Shown here in pieces: positions 1 to 7,378 of a stretch of 62,947 nucleotides of DNA (position 1 is its first letter; each line of letters begins with the position of its first letter). The notes under the pieces are model-generated. The model worked only from the letters and a program-made list of their open reading frames with translations. It was not told the origin of the DNA and did no database searches. A program made the translations under genes and the position numbers. The stretch covers positions 1-62,947 of the forward strand of contig CAYLVM010000004.1 of NCBI GenBank assembly GCA_964387145.1, given 5' to 3'. The stretch is from JAMBLL01 sp964387145 (lineage in GTDB: Bacteria > Actinomycetota > Acidimicrobiia > Spongiisociales > UBA5794).

Positions 1-6
1 ATCTCG

Positions 7-375
7 ATGGGTCGAGCCGTCACCATGCTCATCGACCGGGAGCTCATCAGGGTGTTCGATGAACACACCGGTGATGCGCCTGTGTCCGCTCAACGGGCCA
101 CAGAAGAGCTGGCGAGCCGGGAGGCGAATATCGTGGCCCGAGAGCGTGAGGTCGACATGGACGAAGGGAGACTGCTGGAGTGGAGTGAGCGACTGCGACG
201 GTGGCAGGATGAACTCGAGGCACGAGAGCAACTGACCGAAGTGGCGTCAGAGCGCTTCTCAAGTGCCTCGACGGCTCGCACCAAGATCGGACGAAACGAA
301 CGCTGTCCCTGCGGGTCAGGCTTCAAGTACAAGCGCTGCCATGGGCATCCTGCGTGCCAACCAGGGAGCGTGTGA
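7..375 (+). CDS. SEC-C motif zinc-binding protein
   Basis: A 122-residue protein. Residues 35-80 are charged and heptad-like, so probably a coiled coil. The C-terminus carries the SEC-C motif with C100, C102, C111 and H112 (CPCGSGFKYKRCHG), the zinc-binding module found at the end of SecA and in many unrelated proteins. The function beyond zinc binding is unknown. The ATG at 7 is only six bases from the window edge, so a start further upstream cannot be excluded; an internal ATG at 25 is also possible. Confidence 0.75.
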   Translation: MGRAVTMLIDRELIRVFDEHTGDAPVSAQRATEELASREANIVAREREVDMDEGRLLEWSERLRRWQDELEAREQLTEVASERFSSASTARTKIGRNERCPCGSGFKYKRCHGHPACQPGSV

Positions 376-395
376 CGCTTGATACGGGTGGCTGT

Positions 396-1487
396 TCAGC
401 TTGCGAGGCTCGCGATACTCGCGATAGCGTCAAGTGCTCGTCGGCGCATCTCGTCAGCGGAACCACGTCCCTCGAGAAACCAACTGTACCCGCCCTGATC
501 CCAAGTGGCGTACGCCCAGCCTGACGCTGACTCGCCGATGACGACGGGCCGGTCGGCATCGGGTATCAGGTGCGGAAGCGGGATTCGTGGAAGGCGATCC
601 AAGACGGTGAAGGGTGTTCCCTGCGGCAACCAGTTTTCGTCGGTGACGGTCAAGGTCACGGAATCGCCGAAGACGTTGAAACTTCGACGGTCGCGAACGA
701 CGACTGGAGCCGACATCTCGCCCGGAAGCATCGAAGCGACCTCATCGTCAGAGAGTGAGGCGACATCGAGAATTGGTTCTTCGACGGGTGCGAAGTCACG
801 TTGTGCACCGACGAGAGGGATGGAAGCAGTGACCAACGTGAGGTCGGACGTGCTCAACCCCTGTGAGGTGACGTTCAGAACGTAGCCAGCATTGTTGATT
901 GGCATGGACAGTACGAGCATGTCACCGTCGGTGAGGAGTGAGGATCCGGGGAGAGGACCAGGAGGTCGTCCGTCAACGGGAGTATTGAATGTGAGACTGA
1001 TTCCAATGAAGCCGTCCGCGCCCGGATCACAGATCTGATCGCCTCGGGAGGCATCTTCAAACTGACGGCACACTTTCCAGCCCGCCGGCGCAACGGTTGG
1101 CCAGTACGCGAGCGGTACATCGACGACCAGATCTGAAAGCACCAATGACACACCCTGGTCCGATGGCGCAGACGTGGGCGTGGGAGTAGCAACGGTGGTC
1201 GGTGTTGTAGCGGTCTCAGGCGCTGCTGTGGTGGTGCCGGTTGTAGCATCGTTGATTCCCGAGTCCGAACGCAGGACCAGCGACAATCCGGCAAGCGATC
1301 CGATCATCACGAACACGAGCGCGGCGACGCCGATCAGTACGGATGCTGGACGTCGTTGTCGTTCGTCACGGTGAAGACGCTGAAGTTGACCCGTGGCGTA
1401 TACCCAATCCGGAGCGAGTGGAGCCTCGTCGATGATGTCCTCGAACGCAGCTCGAGCTGCGTCGACTACCTGTTGTTCATTCGTCAT
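396..1487 (-). CDS. Membrane-anchored protein paired with ECF sigma factor
   Basis: 363 residues. A short cytoplasmic N-terminus (about 1-48) is followed by one membrane segment (about 49-72), a Thr/Pro/Ala-rich linker (about 80-110) and a large extracytoplasmic domain that I do not recognise. Its start overlaps the end of the upstream sigma-factor gene by 11 bases, so the two are co-translated. Position and topology suggest an anti-sigma factor or sensor of that sigma factor. No zinc anti-sigma (HxxxCxxC) motif is visible, so this role is inferred from context only. Confidence 0.6.
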   Translation of the reverse strand: MTNEQQVVDAARAAFEDIIDEAPLAPDWVYATGQLQRLHRDERQRRPASVLIGVAALVFVMIGSLAGLSLVLRSDSGINDATTGTTTAAPETATTPTTVATPTPTSAPSDQGVSLVLSDLVVDVPLAYWPTVAPAGWKVCRQFEDASRGDQICDPGADGFIGISLTFNTPVDGRPPGPLPGSSLLTDGDMLVLSMPINNAGYVLNVTSQGLSTSDLTLVTASIPLVGAQRDFAPVEEPILDVASLSDDEVASMLPGEMSAPVVVRDRRSFNVFGDSVTLTVTDENWLPQGTPFTVLDRLPRIPLPHLIPDADRPVVIGESASGWAYATWDQGGYSWFLEGRGSADEMRRRALDAIASIASLAS

Positions 1488-1932
1488 CGTTCAACACCGC
1501 CTCTAACTTGCGCCTTGCCAAATGGATATAGCGCCGCACCGTTGCCGGTCGACAGCCCATGAGGTCACCGACCTCATGGCTTTGCATGCCGCACCAGTAC
1601 GACAGGTAGATTGCAGCCCGCTGTTGTTGCGGTAACGCCTGGACTGCTTGAAGCACCTCGGGCTGACTCCGAACCGGGTCGACCGCGACCTCGAATAGCG
1701 GCTGCTCATGCCGAGCGTTGCGCCGATTGATCGATTCGTTGAGCACCGACTTCATCAGGTACGGCCGAGGATTCTCTAGTCGGGACAGCGACCGCCGCGA
1801 GTTGTAGATTCTCGTTAGTACCGAGGACAGCACGTCTTCAGCATCAGCGGGCCCAACAAGTACTGTGGCATAACGAATCAGCTCATCGCGATACTTCACG
1901 TAGATCTCTTCGTCCGTCATACCCCTATACAC
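1477..1932 (-). CDS. ECF-family RNA polymerase sigma factor
   Basis: 151 residues. Region 2 (about 12-75, with the AEDVLSSVLTRIYN stretch) binds core polymerase and the -10 element. Region 4 (about 95-148) contains a helix-turn-helix (HEVGDLMGCRPATVRRYIHLAR) for the -35 element. The length is at the short end for ECF factors, in the SigE-like range. The start shown is GTG; an ATG four codons later is equally plausible. The downstream gene overlaps it by 11 bases and encodes a membrane partner, the usual arrangement for signal-responsive ECF systems. Confidence 0.85.
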   Translation of the reverse strand: MYRGMTDEEIYVKYRDELIRYATVLVGPADAEDVLSSVLTRIYNSRRSLSRLENPRPYLMKSVLNESINRRNARHEQPLFEVAVDPVRSQPEVLQAVQALPQQQRAAIYLSYWCGMQSHEVGDLMGCRPATVRRYIHLARRKLEAVLNDDE

Positions 1933-2020
1933 AATCCGGGCACTCGAAGTGTTGCACGGAGTCGGAAGATTCGGAACTCAGCGTGACCGCGGACATTGGG
2001 TACCTTCCGAACGGTACGAA

Positions 2021-2341
2021 CTACTCGGAGCGTCTCTCGCTGGCAGAGTCCTTGGCCCGCAGCACGCCAAGGACCACGAAGGAGAGCGCCATCGCGCCAA
2101 CAGCCGCGAGGACTCGTCGCTCGACTTGAGAGCGGAGTTGCTGCTCCGCGGTGCCTGTGCCTTCGATCATCACCTGGATGGGTGTGACGAGCTCACCGCC
2201 ACCGACGGGAACGGTCTTGGTACTCTCGCTGCCGACGGTGACCGCCCACATCGCGTTATGTGCACGAACGGGCCACACAAGGAGCACCAGCGCTCCAGCG
2301 ATACCAGCGACGAGCACCAGGCCTTGGAATCGTGCCGACAT
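2021..2341 (-). CDS. Small protein with two membrane segments
   Basis: 106 residues from the ATG at 2341; a GTG at 2407 would add a hydrophilic 22-residue extension. There are membrane segments near residues 6-27 and 80-97 with an extracytoplasmic stretch between them. No family is recognised. It lies upstream of the sigma-factor gene, 88 bases away on the same strand, so it may be in the same transcription unit. Confidence 0.5.
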   Translation of the reverse strand: MSARFQGLVLVAGIAGALVLLVWPVRAHNAMWAVTVGSESTKTVPVGGGELVTPIQVMIEGTGTAEQQLRSQVERRVLAAVGAMALSFVVLGVLRAKDSASERRSE

Positions 2342-2553
2342 GGACGAAGTGTAGGTGGGTGTCGTCTGCCTGGACGTGTGATGAGTGTCCACCGGTGCTT
2401 GGGACACGCCTGGGACACATCAGGGTGAAAAGTGACGACAAATGACGCGAAATGGTGCGATACGTCCGGAGCGAAGAACACCAAGAAACCCAGTGTCCGC
2501 ACGGCTTTCGGCCCGAAACGCTGTGCCAGCGGGTAGCTGCGGAAACCCGTGAA

Positions 2554-2599
2554 CCTTCCTCTCAAGGCGGTAGCGTGGGTTCAAATCCCATCGGGGCTA
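2554..2599 (+). pseudogene. tRNA-Glu(CUC)-like 3' half
   Basis: The anticodon loop CTCTCAA has U33 and anticodon CUC. The anticodon stem is imperfect (CCTTC/GGCGG). Then come variable loop TAGC, T stem GTGGG/CCCAT around TTCAAAT, the acceptor 3' strand CGGGGCT and discriminator A. This matches the 3' half of actinobacterial tRNA-Glu. I find no D arm and no matching 5' acceptor strand (expected AGCCCCG or GGCCCCG) at the right distance upstream, so it looks like a partial or degenerate copy. CCA is not encoded. A terminator-like hairpin follows at 2614. Confidence 0.5.
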
Positions 2600-2613
2600 C
2601 GAAATGCATTTGG

Positions 2614-2635
2614 AACCCTCGCTTCGGCGGGGGTT
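2614..2635 (+). terminator. Hairpin after first tRNA-like unit
   Basis: Nine-pair stem AACCCTCGC/GCGGGGGTT (one G-T pair) closed by a TTCG tetraloop and followed by a short T run. This is a good intrinsic-terminator shape placed 14 bases after the tRNA-like acceptor. Confidence 0.6.
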
Positions 2636-2640
2636 TCGGT

Positions 2641-2850
2641 GTTTCGAGGGCGGCGTGCCGCTCGGTCTGCCTATCTGGCAGGGCGGTAGCGTGGGNNNNN
2701 NNNNNNNNNNNNNNNNNNNNNNNNNNNNNNNNNNNNNNNNNNNNNNNNNNNNNNNNNNNNNNNNNNNNNNNNNNNNNNNNNNNNNNNNNNNNNNNGTTTC
2801 GAGGGCGGCGTGCCGCTCGGTCTGCCTATCTGGCAGGGCGGTAGCGTGGG
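2641..2850. other. Assembly gap 1 with duplicated 55-base flanks
   Basis: The 55 bases at 2641-2695 are identical to the 55 bases at 2796-2850, with 100 Ns (2696-2795) between them. This is what results when two contigs that share one k=55 overlap are joined with a fixed-length gap. Removing 155 bases gives the likely real sequence. The contig break lies in a tRNA-like repeat, which is a typical place for an assembler to stop. Confidence 0.85.
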
Positions 2851-2870
2851 CTCGAATCCCATCGGGGCTA
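2837..2870 (+). repeat. Second tRNA-like 3' end (34-nt repeat)
   Basis: These 34 bases match 2566-2599 except for two positions in the T loop (CTCGAAT instead of TTCAAAT). The sequence upstream differs: CTGCC/GGCAG can pair but does not form a normal anticodon arm, and no 5' acceptor strand is found. It reads as another copy of a tRNA 3' end, possibly an attachment-site scar. Confidence 0.5.
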
Positions 2871-2876
2871 CAAACC

Positions 2877-2903
2877 AGCATCCCTTGCAACGCAAGGGAT
2901 GCT
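2877..2903 (+). terminator. Hairpin after second tRNA-like unit
   Basis: A perfect 12-pair stem (AGCATCCCTTGC/GCAAGGGATGCT) with an AAC loop, followed a few bases later by TTT. It lies seven bases after the second tRNA-like unit. The stem is symmetric, so it could act in both directions. Confidence 0.6.
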
Positions 2904-3098
2904 GCGCGTTTCGGGTCAATCCGTCGACCTCAATCCGGGGGATTGCGACACGCCTGTGAACCTCCCCGGGTCATACGTAGTCCCTGGTCTGTAGCGGGTT
3001 TGGCGGAGACGAACGGGGTGCCGTAGGTTCGGTGGAGGCCTAGATCGTCCCGGGAGCCGGGGAACAGGGCTTAGGTGAAGTCGCATCGTCCGGTGGAC

Positions 3099-4241
3099 TC
3101 AATCGTCGATGCGGAGGATTAGGCCGTCTTCTCGGGTGAGTTGGACGGTCTCGCGGTCATCCTGGCCACCCCAGATGATCAAAGCAGACGATGTCTGGCA
3201 GACCGCCGCGCCCTTGCGGTTGCCAAGCCTTCGCGGTGTTGGCAGCGGTTCCCACGTGTGGTCGTGCAGGATCCATGCAGAACGGGATGCCGGATCCCAC
3301 ATCGTGGCACCAGACGCCGATGAGCGGACCTGAGCATCCTTGCCGACGGTAGGGCTCCCTCCGAGCGCGACGAACCCCGATGCCGTCTCGTACATCCAAC
3401 TTCCAGAGGTCGAGACGACGACTGCCCTCGTGCCGTCTTCGAGCGGAACGACGGCGATCGGGGCACCCATCTCTGTCGGTACCTCGATCGGCGTGGCGAT
3501 CCACTCATCGGTCGATGAGGCGTACTCGTACACGCCGAGAGAGTCGACGGCGAGTAACTGTCCGCGATCGGTGAACACGACACCGTCGATCGGTGGGCTC
3601 TGCGCCTCAGAGATCTGCAATGTGGGGACGTCGAGGAACGCAGCGTTCAACGTTGACGTGTCGGTCCCCGGTGTTGCTTGACCGCCGTATACGAAGACTT
3701 CTCGATCGCTGAGGGGAACGGCGACGCCGCCGAAGCGGGGTTGTAGAGGCCCTCCAGGCAGATAGGCCCACACCATCGTGGAGAGATCGAGGGCGGCACC
3801 ATCGCTCGGATAGTCGAAATCCGTAGGATCGTCCGAGGAGACCACGCTCCCTGCACCACCCCACACCACCAGTTCGTTGCCGACGATGGCCGTTGCGGGT
3901 GCCCACCGGGCGGTCAATGGAGCCGGCGGGAGGGGGCGCCACTGTCGCGCCGAGACATCGAAGAGTGCTCCATCGGCGAACGTTGCGATGGTCACGAGGT
4001 TTGGATTCTCAGGGTCGGTCTGGCGACGCACCGGGGCGCCACCCCACACGACGAGGCTTGAGTCCGAGCACGCCGAACCGGCGAACCTACGCCCTTCGAT
4101 CGGTGGCTTGGGCATCTCCTGCCACCCCCCGCTCGAGCACGCGGCGACGACCAGCGCGAACGCCACCAGCACCCCGATCCTCGACCGTATCGATGCGGAC
4201 CTGCGCGTGGTATGCATCGAGGGGCTCCGCTTCGTGATCAT
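3099..4241 (-). CDS. Kelch-like beta-propeller lipoprotein
   Basis: 380 residues from the ATG at 4241; a second ATG at 4217 is also possible. The signal peptide ends in a lipobox (ALVVAAC), so the protein should be lipid-anchored outside the membrane. The mature part has several repeats of the LVVWGG / VFVYGG / LIIWGG type spaced about 50-70 residues apart, typical of kelch-like propellers. It starts 14 bases after the META-like gene and is probably the last gene of the sigma operon. The ligand is unknown. Confidence 0.7.
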   Translation of the reverse strand: MITKRSPSMHTTRRSASIRSRIGVLVAFALVVAACSSGGWQEMPKPPIEGRRFAGSACSDSSLVVWGGAPVRRQTDPENPNLVTIATFADGALFDVSARQWRPLPPAPLTARWAPATAIVGNELVVWGGAGSVVSSDDPTDFDYPSDGAALDLSTMVWAYLPGGPLQPRFGGVAVPLSDREVFVYGGQATPGTDTSTLNAAFLDVPTLQISEAQSPPIDGVVFTDRGQLLAVDSLGVYEYASSTDEWIATPIEVPTEMGAPIAVVPLEDGTRAVVVSTSGSWMYETASGFVALGGSPTVGKDAQVRSSASGATMWDPASRSAWILHDHTWEPLPTPRRLGNRKGAAVCQTSSALIIWGGQDDRETVQLTREDGLILRIDD

Positions 4242-4255
4242 GGACGCGGGATCGT

Positions 4256-5272
4256 TCACGACGAACCAGACGCCCCGACACCGTCGAAGGATGGCGGACC
4301 CTGTTCGATGGCACCCTCGGGGAACCGGTCCCGACATGTGTTGACCGCCATCGACCAGAGAGCGAAAGCACCGTCCTGTGGAGATGGAGGACCACCAATG
4401 CTTGCATCCCGTACCGACGCCCCAGCATCGAGATCCGTCGCGATGAACTCGGACGACAACGCAAGGGCGACATCGGGGTTCCACACCCCTTCGCTGCACA
4501 TGCGGTCGAAGCGGTCCCGCCACACGACAGGGTGGAACTGAGCGAGGCCGAGCATGTTCACCCAGGTCCGCACTTGCATGGTCTCGTCTGGTGTCAACTC
4601 GATTCCCCGATCGACCCTGACGAAGAACAGCAGGGTGTAGCTGCCATCTACGAGCCACTGCATCGTGCCATCGACACTCGACACCCTGAACCCCGTCGGA
4701 TTTCCCATGGCTTCTCGAAAGACGCTCGGTGTGAACATGAGACCAGTGCCGTCCTCCACATCGCAGAGCGCGGCACTCCTCACTACTTCACCGAGGACGA
4801 CCGGTGTGCCATCGACAGTGAAGCCGTCGGGGGTGAAGCCGGCGCCGTACACGGTGAAGTCGTTGCAACCCGTGTTCCCGACGGTCCTCGATCCGATCTC
4901 GATCGTAGGGAGCGTTGCAGAGTTCACACCCACCTCAACCGCTGTGAACTCTCCGTCGACGATGAACGAGTCCAGCATCCAGGCACCATCGACGCGAGTC
5001 ACAGACAAGCTACCGGTGGTGACGGTGCCGGTCGACCGCATCAGGATGGCCGTTGGGATGCTGAGAGCTGCGACGACAGCCGCCGCGGCCACCGCTACGA
5101 GCCATGGCCATCGACGGCGCCCGGGCTCTTGGTCGAACGCGGCAACGCCATCCGACGTCTGATCGAGGACGCGAAGCAGCGTTCGTTGGCCGGCAGAACC
5201 CTCCGACCAACGGTCCGCCTCGTGCGTAGGAAACGGGTTGATGTCCCGCAGGAGTGTGTTGTCAAACCCCAT
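4256..5272 (-). CDS. Membrane protein with META-like domain
   Basis: 338 residues. The start is the ATG at 5272 because GGAGG lies five bases upstream; the ATG at 5284 lacks a site and itself contains that GGAGG. One membrane segment lies near residues 55-80. Outside it, a GCNDFTVYG...FTVDG...SAALCDVEDG...LMF pattern resembles the META/HslJ domain. The start overlaps the sigma-factor gene by 11 bases. It probably serves as the sensor or anti-sigma partner of that factor. This role comes from gene order; the META match is by eye. Confidence 0.55.
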   Translation of the reverse strand: MGFDNTLLRDINPFPTHEADRWSEGSAGQRTLLRVLDQTSDGVAAFDQEPGRRRWPWLVAVAAAAVVAALSIPTAILMRSTGTVTTGSLSVTRVDGAWMLDSFIVDGEFTAVEVGVNSATLPTIEIGSRTVGNTGCNDFTVYGAGFTPDGFTVDGTPVVLGEVVRSAALCDVEDGTGLMFTPSVFREAMGNPTGFRVSSVDGTMQWLVDGSYTLLFFVRVDRGIELTPDETMQVRTWVNMLGLAQFHPVVWRDRFDRMCSEGVWNPDVALALSSEFIATDLDAGASVRDASIGGPPSPQDGAFALWSMAVNTCRDRFPEGAIEQGPPSFDGVGASGSS

Positions 5273-5819
5273 TGGTTCCTCCATCGGTCGACGTCGGGAG
5301 TTCGGAGGGATCGAGTCCGACCGTCCGCATCTGGGAGGTGAGTCGTCGGCGGGCCCGCGCCAGTCGCATCCGAAATGCGGCAGGTGTGATACCCATGGCG
5401 GCCGATGCTTCCCGCGCGTCGAGCCCTTCCCAGCTCACCAAGAGGAGCGTCTCCCTGTCTGTCTCATCGAGCGCAGCAAGGGCATGGTTCGCGGCGATCG
5501 CTCCAGACGCCTGCTCGGCAACGGCGTCACCGGGCAAGGACCGATCCATGTCGATGCGTTGGCGGAGCTTCATCCAACGGTCCTGTGCGCGGTAGCGATC
5601 CCGGATGACCCTGCGCGCAACACCGTAGAGCCAAGGCAGTTCCCGCTGAGGACGCTGTGTTCTGTGTCGCCACGCAACGACGAACGTGTCCGCAACGACA
5701 TCTTCGGCATGTTGAGGGCCGATCCGGCGGACAGCGTACGCGAAGATGCGGTCGGCATGTGTGCTCCACATCCCCTCCAACCACTCCCGGTCGTCAATAC
5801 TCACGTCGAGAACCTGCAT
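5262..5819 (-). CDS. ECF-family RNA polymerase sigma factor
   Basis: 185 residues from the ATG at 5819. Region 2 (about 20-85) includes HAEDVVADTFVVAWRH and LPWLYGVARRVIRDRYR. Region 4 (about 120-165) includes LLLVSWEGLDAREASAAMGI and the recognition helix AAFRMRLARARRRL. It overlaps the downstream membrane protein gene by 11 bases. This is a second sigma/membrane-partner cassette within 6 kb, but region 4 differs clearly from the first, so it is not a recent duplicate. Confidence 0.88.
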   Translation of the reverse strand: MQVLDVSIDDREWLEGMWSTHADRIFAYAVRRIGPQHAEDVVADTFVVAWRHRTQRPQRELPWLYGVARRVIRDRYRAQDRWMKLRQRIDMDRSLPGDAVAEQASGAIAANHALAALDETDRETLLLVSWEGLDAREASAAMGITPAAFRMRLARARRRLTSQMRTVGLDPSELPTSTDGGTNGV

Positions 5820-5905
5820 GTCGGTCGGTTGCTCCCTGTCACAAGGGTATATGGCCGGCACCCACGGCGGTGCAACAGGAGTTACAGCGCGCAGTGGCTT
5901 CGATG

Positions 5906-6397
5906 TCAGGAGACCGATGTGGTGACGGTCACGTCGACGGTATCGGGTGCGGTGTCGACCCACTGTGATCCGTCCCACAGGAACAGGTACGTTCGGCCGA
6001 TGAACTCGAATTGTCCTTGGGAGATCCACACATCGACGCCGACGACGTCGCCACGTTCTGTCGTTGCAACGGGGGTAACACTCAACATGATCGAGCCGTC
6101 TCGGTATCGGCCGGTGGAGTCATATAGCTGCTCGAGCTGGGACTCACTCACATACTCGACCTCGTCGGTGAACCGTTCGACGATCGCCTCCCTGACCGCG
6201 GGTGGTGTGGAGTCGGGGGCGAGGATCGGTGCACCGGCACAGGCGGATTCCTGACATGCCCGCATGAACGCTCGTGCCTGAAGCTGTGTCGAGAGCTCCG
6301 GTGTCATCTCCGGGACGGGGACACCGGACCCTGTGGACGCACAAGCCGAGCCGACGAGCAGGATCACAACGACCAGGGCGGTGATCCGTGTCCTCAC
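5906..6397 (-). CDS. Small lipoprotein of unknown function
   Basis: 163 residues with a signal peptide and lipobox (LLVGSAC, Cys near residue 19). The mature part has two further cysteines (ACQESAC) that could form a disulfide. The C-terminal half (FEFIGRTYLFLWDGSQWVDT) looks like a small beta-rich domain. No family is recognised. It lies 86 bases upstream of the second ECF sigma gene on the same strand and may belong to that regulon. Confidence 0.65.
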   Translation of the reverse strand: MRTRITALVVVILLVGSACASTGSGVPVPEMTPELSTQLQARAFMRACQESACAGAPILAPDSTPPAVREAIVERFTDEVEYVSESQLEQLYDSTGRYRDGSIMLSVTPVATTERGDVVGVDVWISQGQFEFIGRTYLFLWDGSQWVDTAPDTVDVTVTTSVS

Positions 6398-6638
6398 GTT
6401 GCCCCCTTCGCCTCGAGTGTGCTCCGAAACCTACCATCGCCCACCGAAGGTGGGCGTTGCCTCGTGAACTTGGCCAAAGCCGTCCGAGTGCGTATCGTCG
6501 GAGTGTCGATCGATCGAGAAGGTGACGATGGCTGAAGAAGCGATCGGATGTGGTCGGGTGACCGCCACAGCCGAGGACGACACACCCGCAGAAGGACATG
6601 ACCTGATCGGGTCCAACGGAGTGCAACAGGAGGTTCAG

Positions 6639-7247
6639 ATGACCGCGACGGCAGGACAGAAGGCTCCAGAGTTCACCGCCCCTGCGTATCACAAGGGTGG
6701 CTTCACGCAGGTGAGTCTCTCAGAGTTCGCAGGCAAGTGGGTGTTGTTGTGCTTCTATCCGGGTGACTTCACCTTCGTCTGAGCGACTGAGGTGTCGGCG
6801 GTCGCCGACAGGTACTCGGATCTTCAGGAACTCGGTGTCGAGGTCATCTCCGTCAGTGTCGACAGTCACTTCGTTCACAAGATGTGGAACGACTACGAGC
6901 TCTCCAAGATGGTCGACGGCGGTGTTCCGTTTGCCATGGCTTCAGATCAAGCCGGGAACATCGGGCGTGCCTACGGTGTGTGGGACGATAACGCCGGCGT
7001 TGAGCTGCGTGGTCGATTCATCATCGACCCCGACGGCGTGATCCAGGCGATGGAGGTGCTCACGCCTCCCGTAGGGCGACGCATCGACGAGACGATCCGT
7101 CAGATCCAGGCCTACCAGCTCGTCAGAGAGAGCAAGGGTGCCGAAGCGACACCGGCCGGCTGGAAGCTTGGCGAACCGACATTGAAGCCGGGACCCGACC
7201 TCGTCGGGAAGGTGTGGGAAGTATGGAACCCATCCACGGAGACGTGA
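6639..7247 (+). CDS. Selenocysteine-containing AhpC-type peroxiredoxin
   Basis: The frame reads through an in-frame TGA at 6780-6782. Before it is a canonical AhpC N-terminus (QKAPEFTAPAY...LLCFYPGDFTFV). After it, ATEVSAVADRY...FVHKMWND...RGRFIIDPDGVIQAMEV continues to residue 202. The TGA is codon 48, the peroxidatic cysteine position of FTFVCPTE, so it most likely encodes selenocysteine. The start at 6639 has AGGAGG five bases upstream; an in-frame ATG at 6528 with AGAAGG would add 37 residues. The resolving cysteine of AhpC (VCPAKW) is replaced by Thr (ATPAGW), and Cys38 is the only cysteine. The enzyme should reduce peroxides, with an external thiol as reductant. A TGC-to-TGA sequencing error is the alternative. 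Confidence 0.88.
6787..6819 (+). promoter_or_regulatory. Bacterial SECIS element for UGA 6780-6782
   Basis: The upper stem TGTCGGC/GCCGACA (seven perfect pairs, 6793-6799 with 6804-6810) carries a GGTC loop (6800-6803). A lower stem CTGAG/CTCGG (6787-6791 with 6815-6819) sits below an asymmetric internal loop. The loop begins 17 bases after the UGA, within the spacing known for bacterial SECIS. GGUC is also the apical motif bound by SelB in Escherichia coli fdhF. The hairpin lies inside the coding sequence, as required in bacteria. Confidence 0.85.
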
Positions 7248-7260
7248 ACCTCTCAGCAGA

Positions 7261-7294
7261 GCCGGTGTGACGAAGGGTTTCCCACAACACCGGC
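7261..7294 (+). terminator. Possible terminator after the peroxiredoxin
   Basis: Stem GCCGGTGT/ACACCGGC with an 18-base loop that itself can form GGGTTTCCC. No T tail follows, so this is a weak call. It begins 13 bases after the peroxiredoxin stop codon. Confidence 0.4.
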
Positions 7295-7378
7295 CTCACT
7301 ACTGAGCCACCACCTGCTCGTGGATGTGTGGGTCGGCTGGGGATGAGCGGGCTGCACACCGACCCGTACACTTCCAGG

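Larger units (their letters stand above)
2408..3098. other. Intergenic region with tRNA-like units and assembly gap
   Basis: No protein gene is supported here. The stretch holds two tRNA-Glu-like 3' halves (2554-2599 and 2837-2870), each followed by a hairpin, and a 100-N gap (2696-2795). From 2904 to 3098 I see only a small CAATCC/GGATTG hairpin near 2927 and no gene. Open frames antisense to the tRNA-like units (for example the GFEPT peptide) are the familiar false ORFs that arise opposite tRNA genes. Confidence 0.6.

Noticed and set aside
2597..2919. Open frames with GFEPT/PCQIGRPSGTPP peptides opposite the tRNA-like units
   Set aside because: This is the standard false translation antisense to tRNA genes, and it runs through the N gap.
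2904..3098. Possible SRP or RNase P RNA near the GC-rich stretch
   Set aside because: The conserved SRP GGAAG/AGCAG loop and the RNase P core motifs are absent.
4242..4658. N-terminal extension of the kelch lipoprotein
   Set aside because: It would hide the signal peptide and overlap the META-like gene in another frame; the lipobox defines the start near 4241.
6522..6782. An 86-residue protein ending at TGA 6782 and a separate 151-residue protein from 6792
   Set aside because: The two parts are continuous AhpC sequence in one frame, with the stop at the catalytic residue and a SECIS behind it; they are one selenoprotein.
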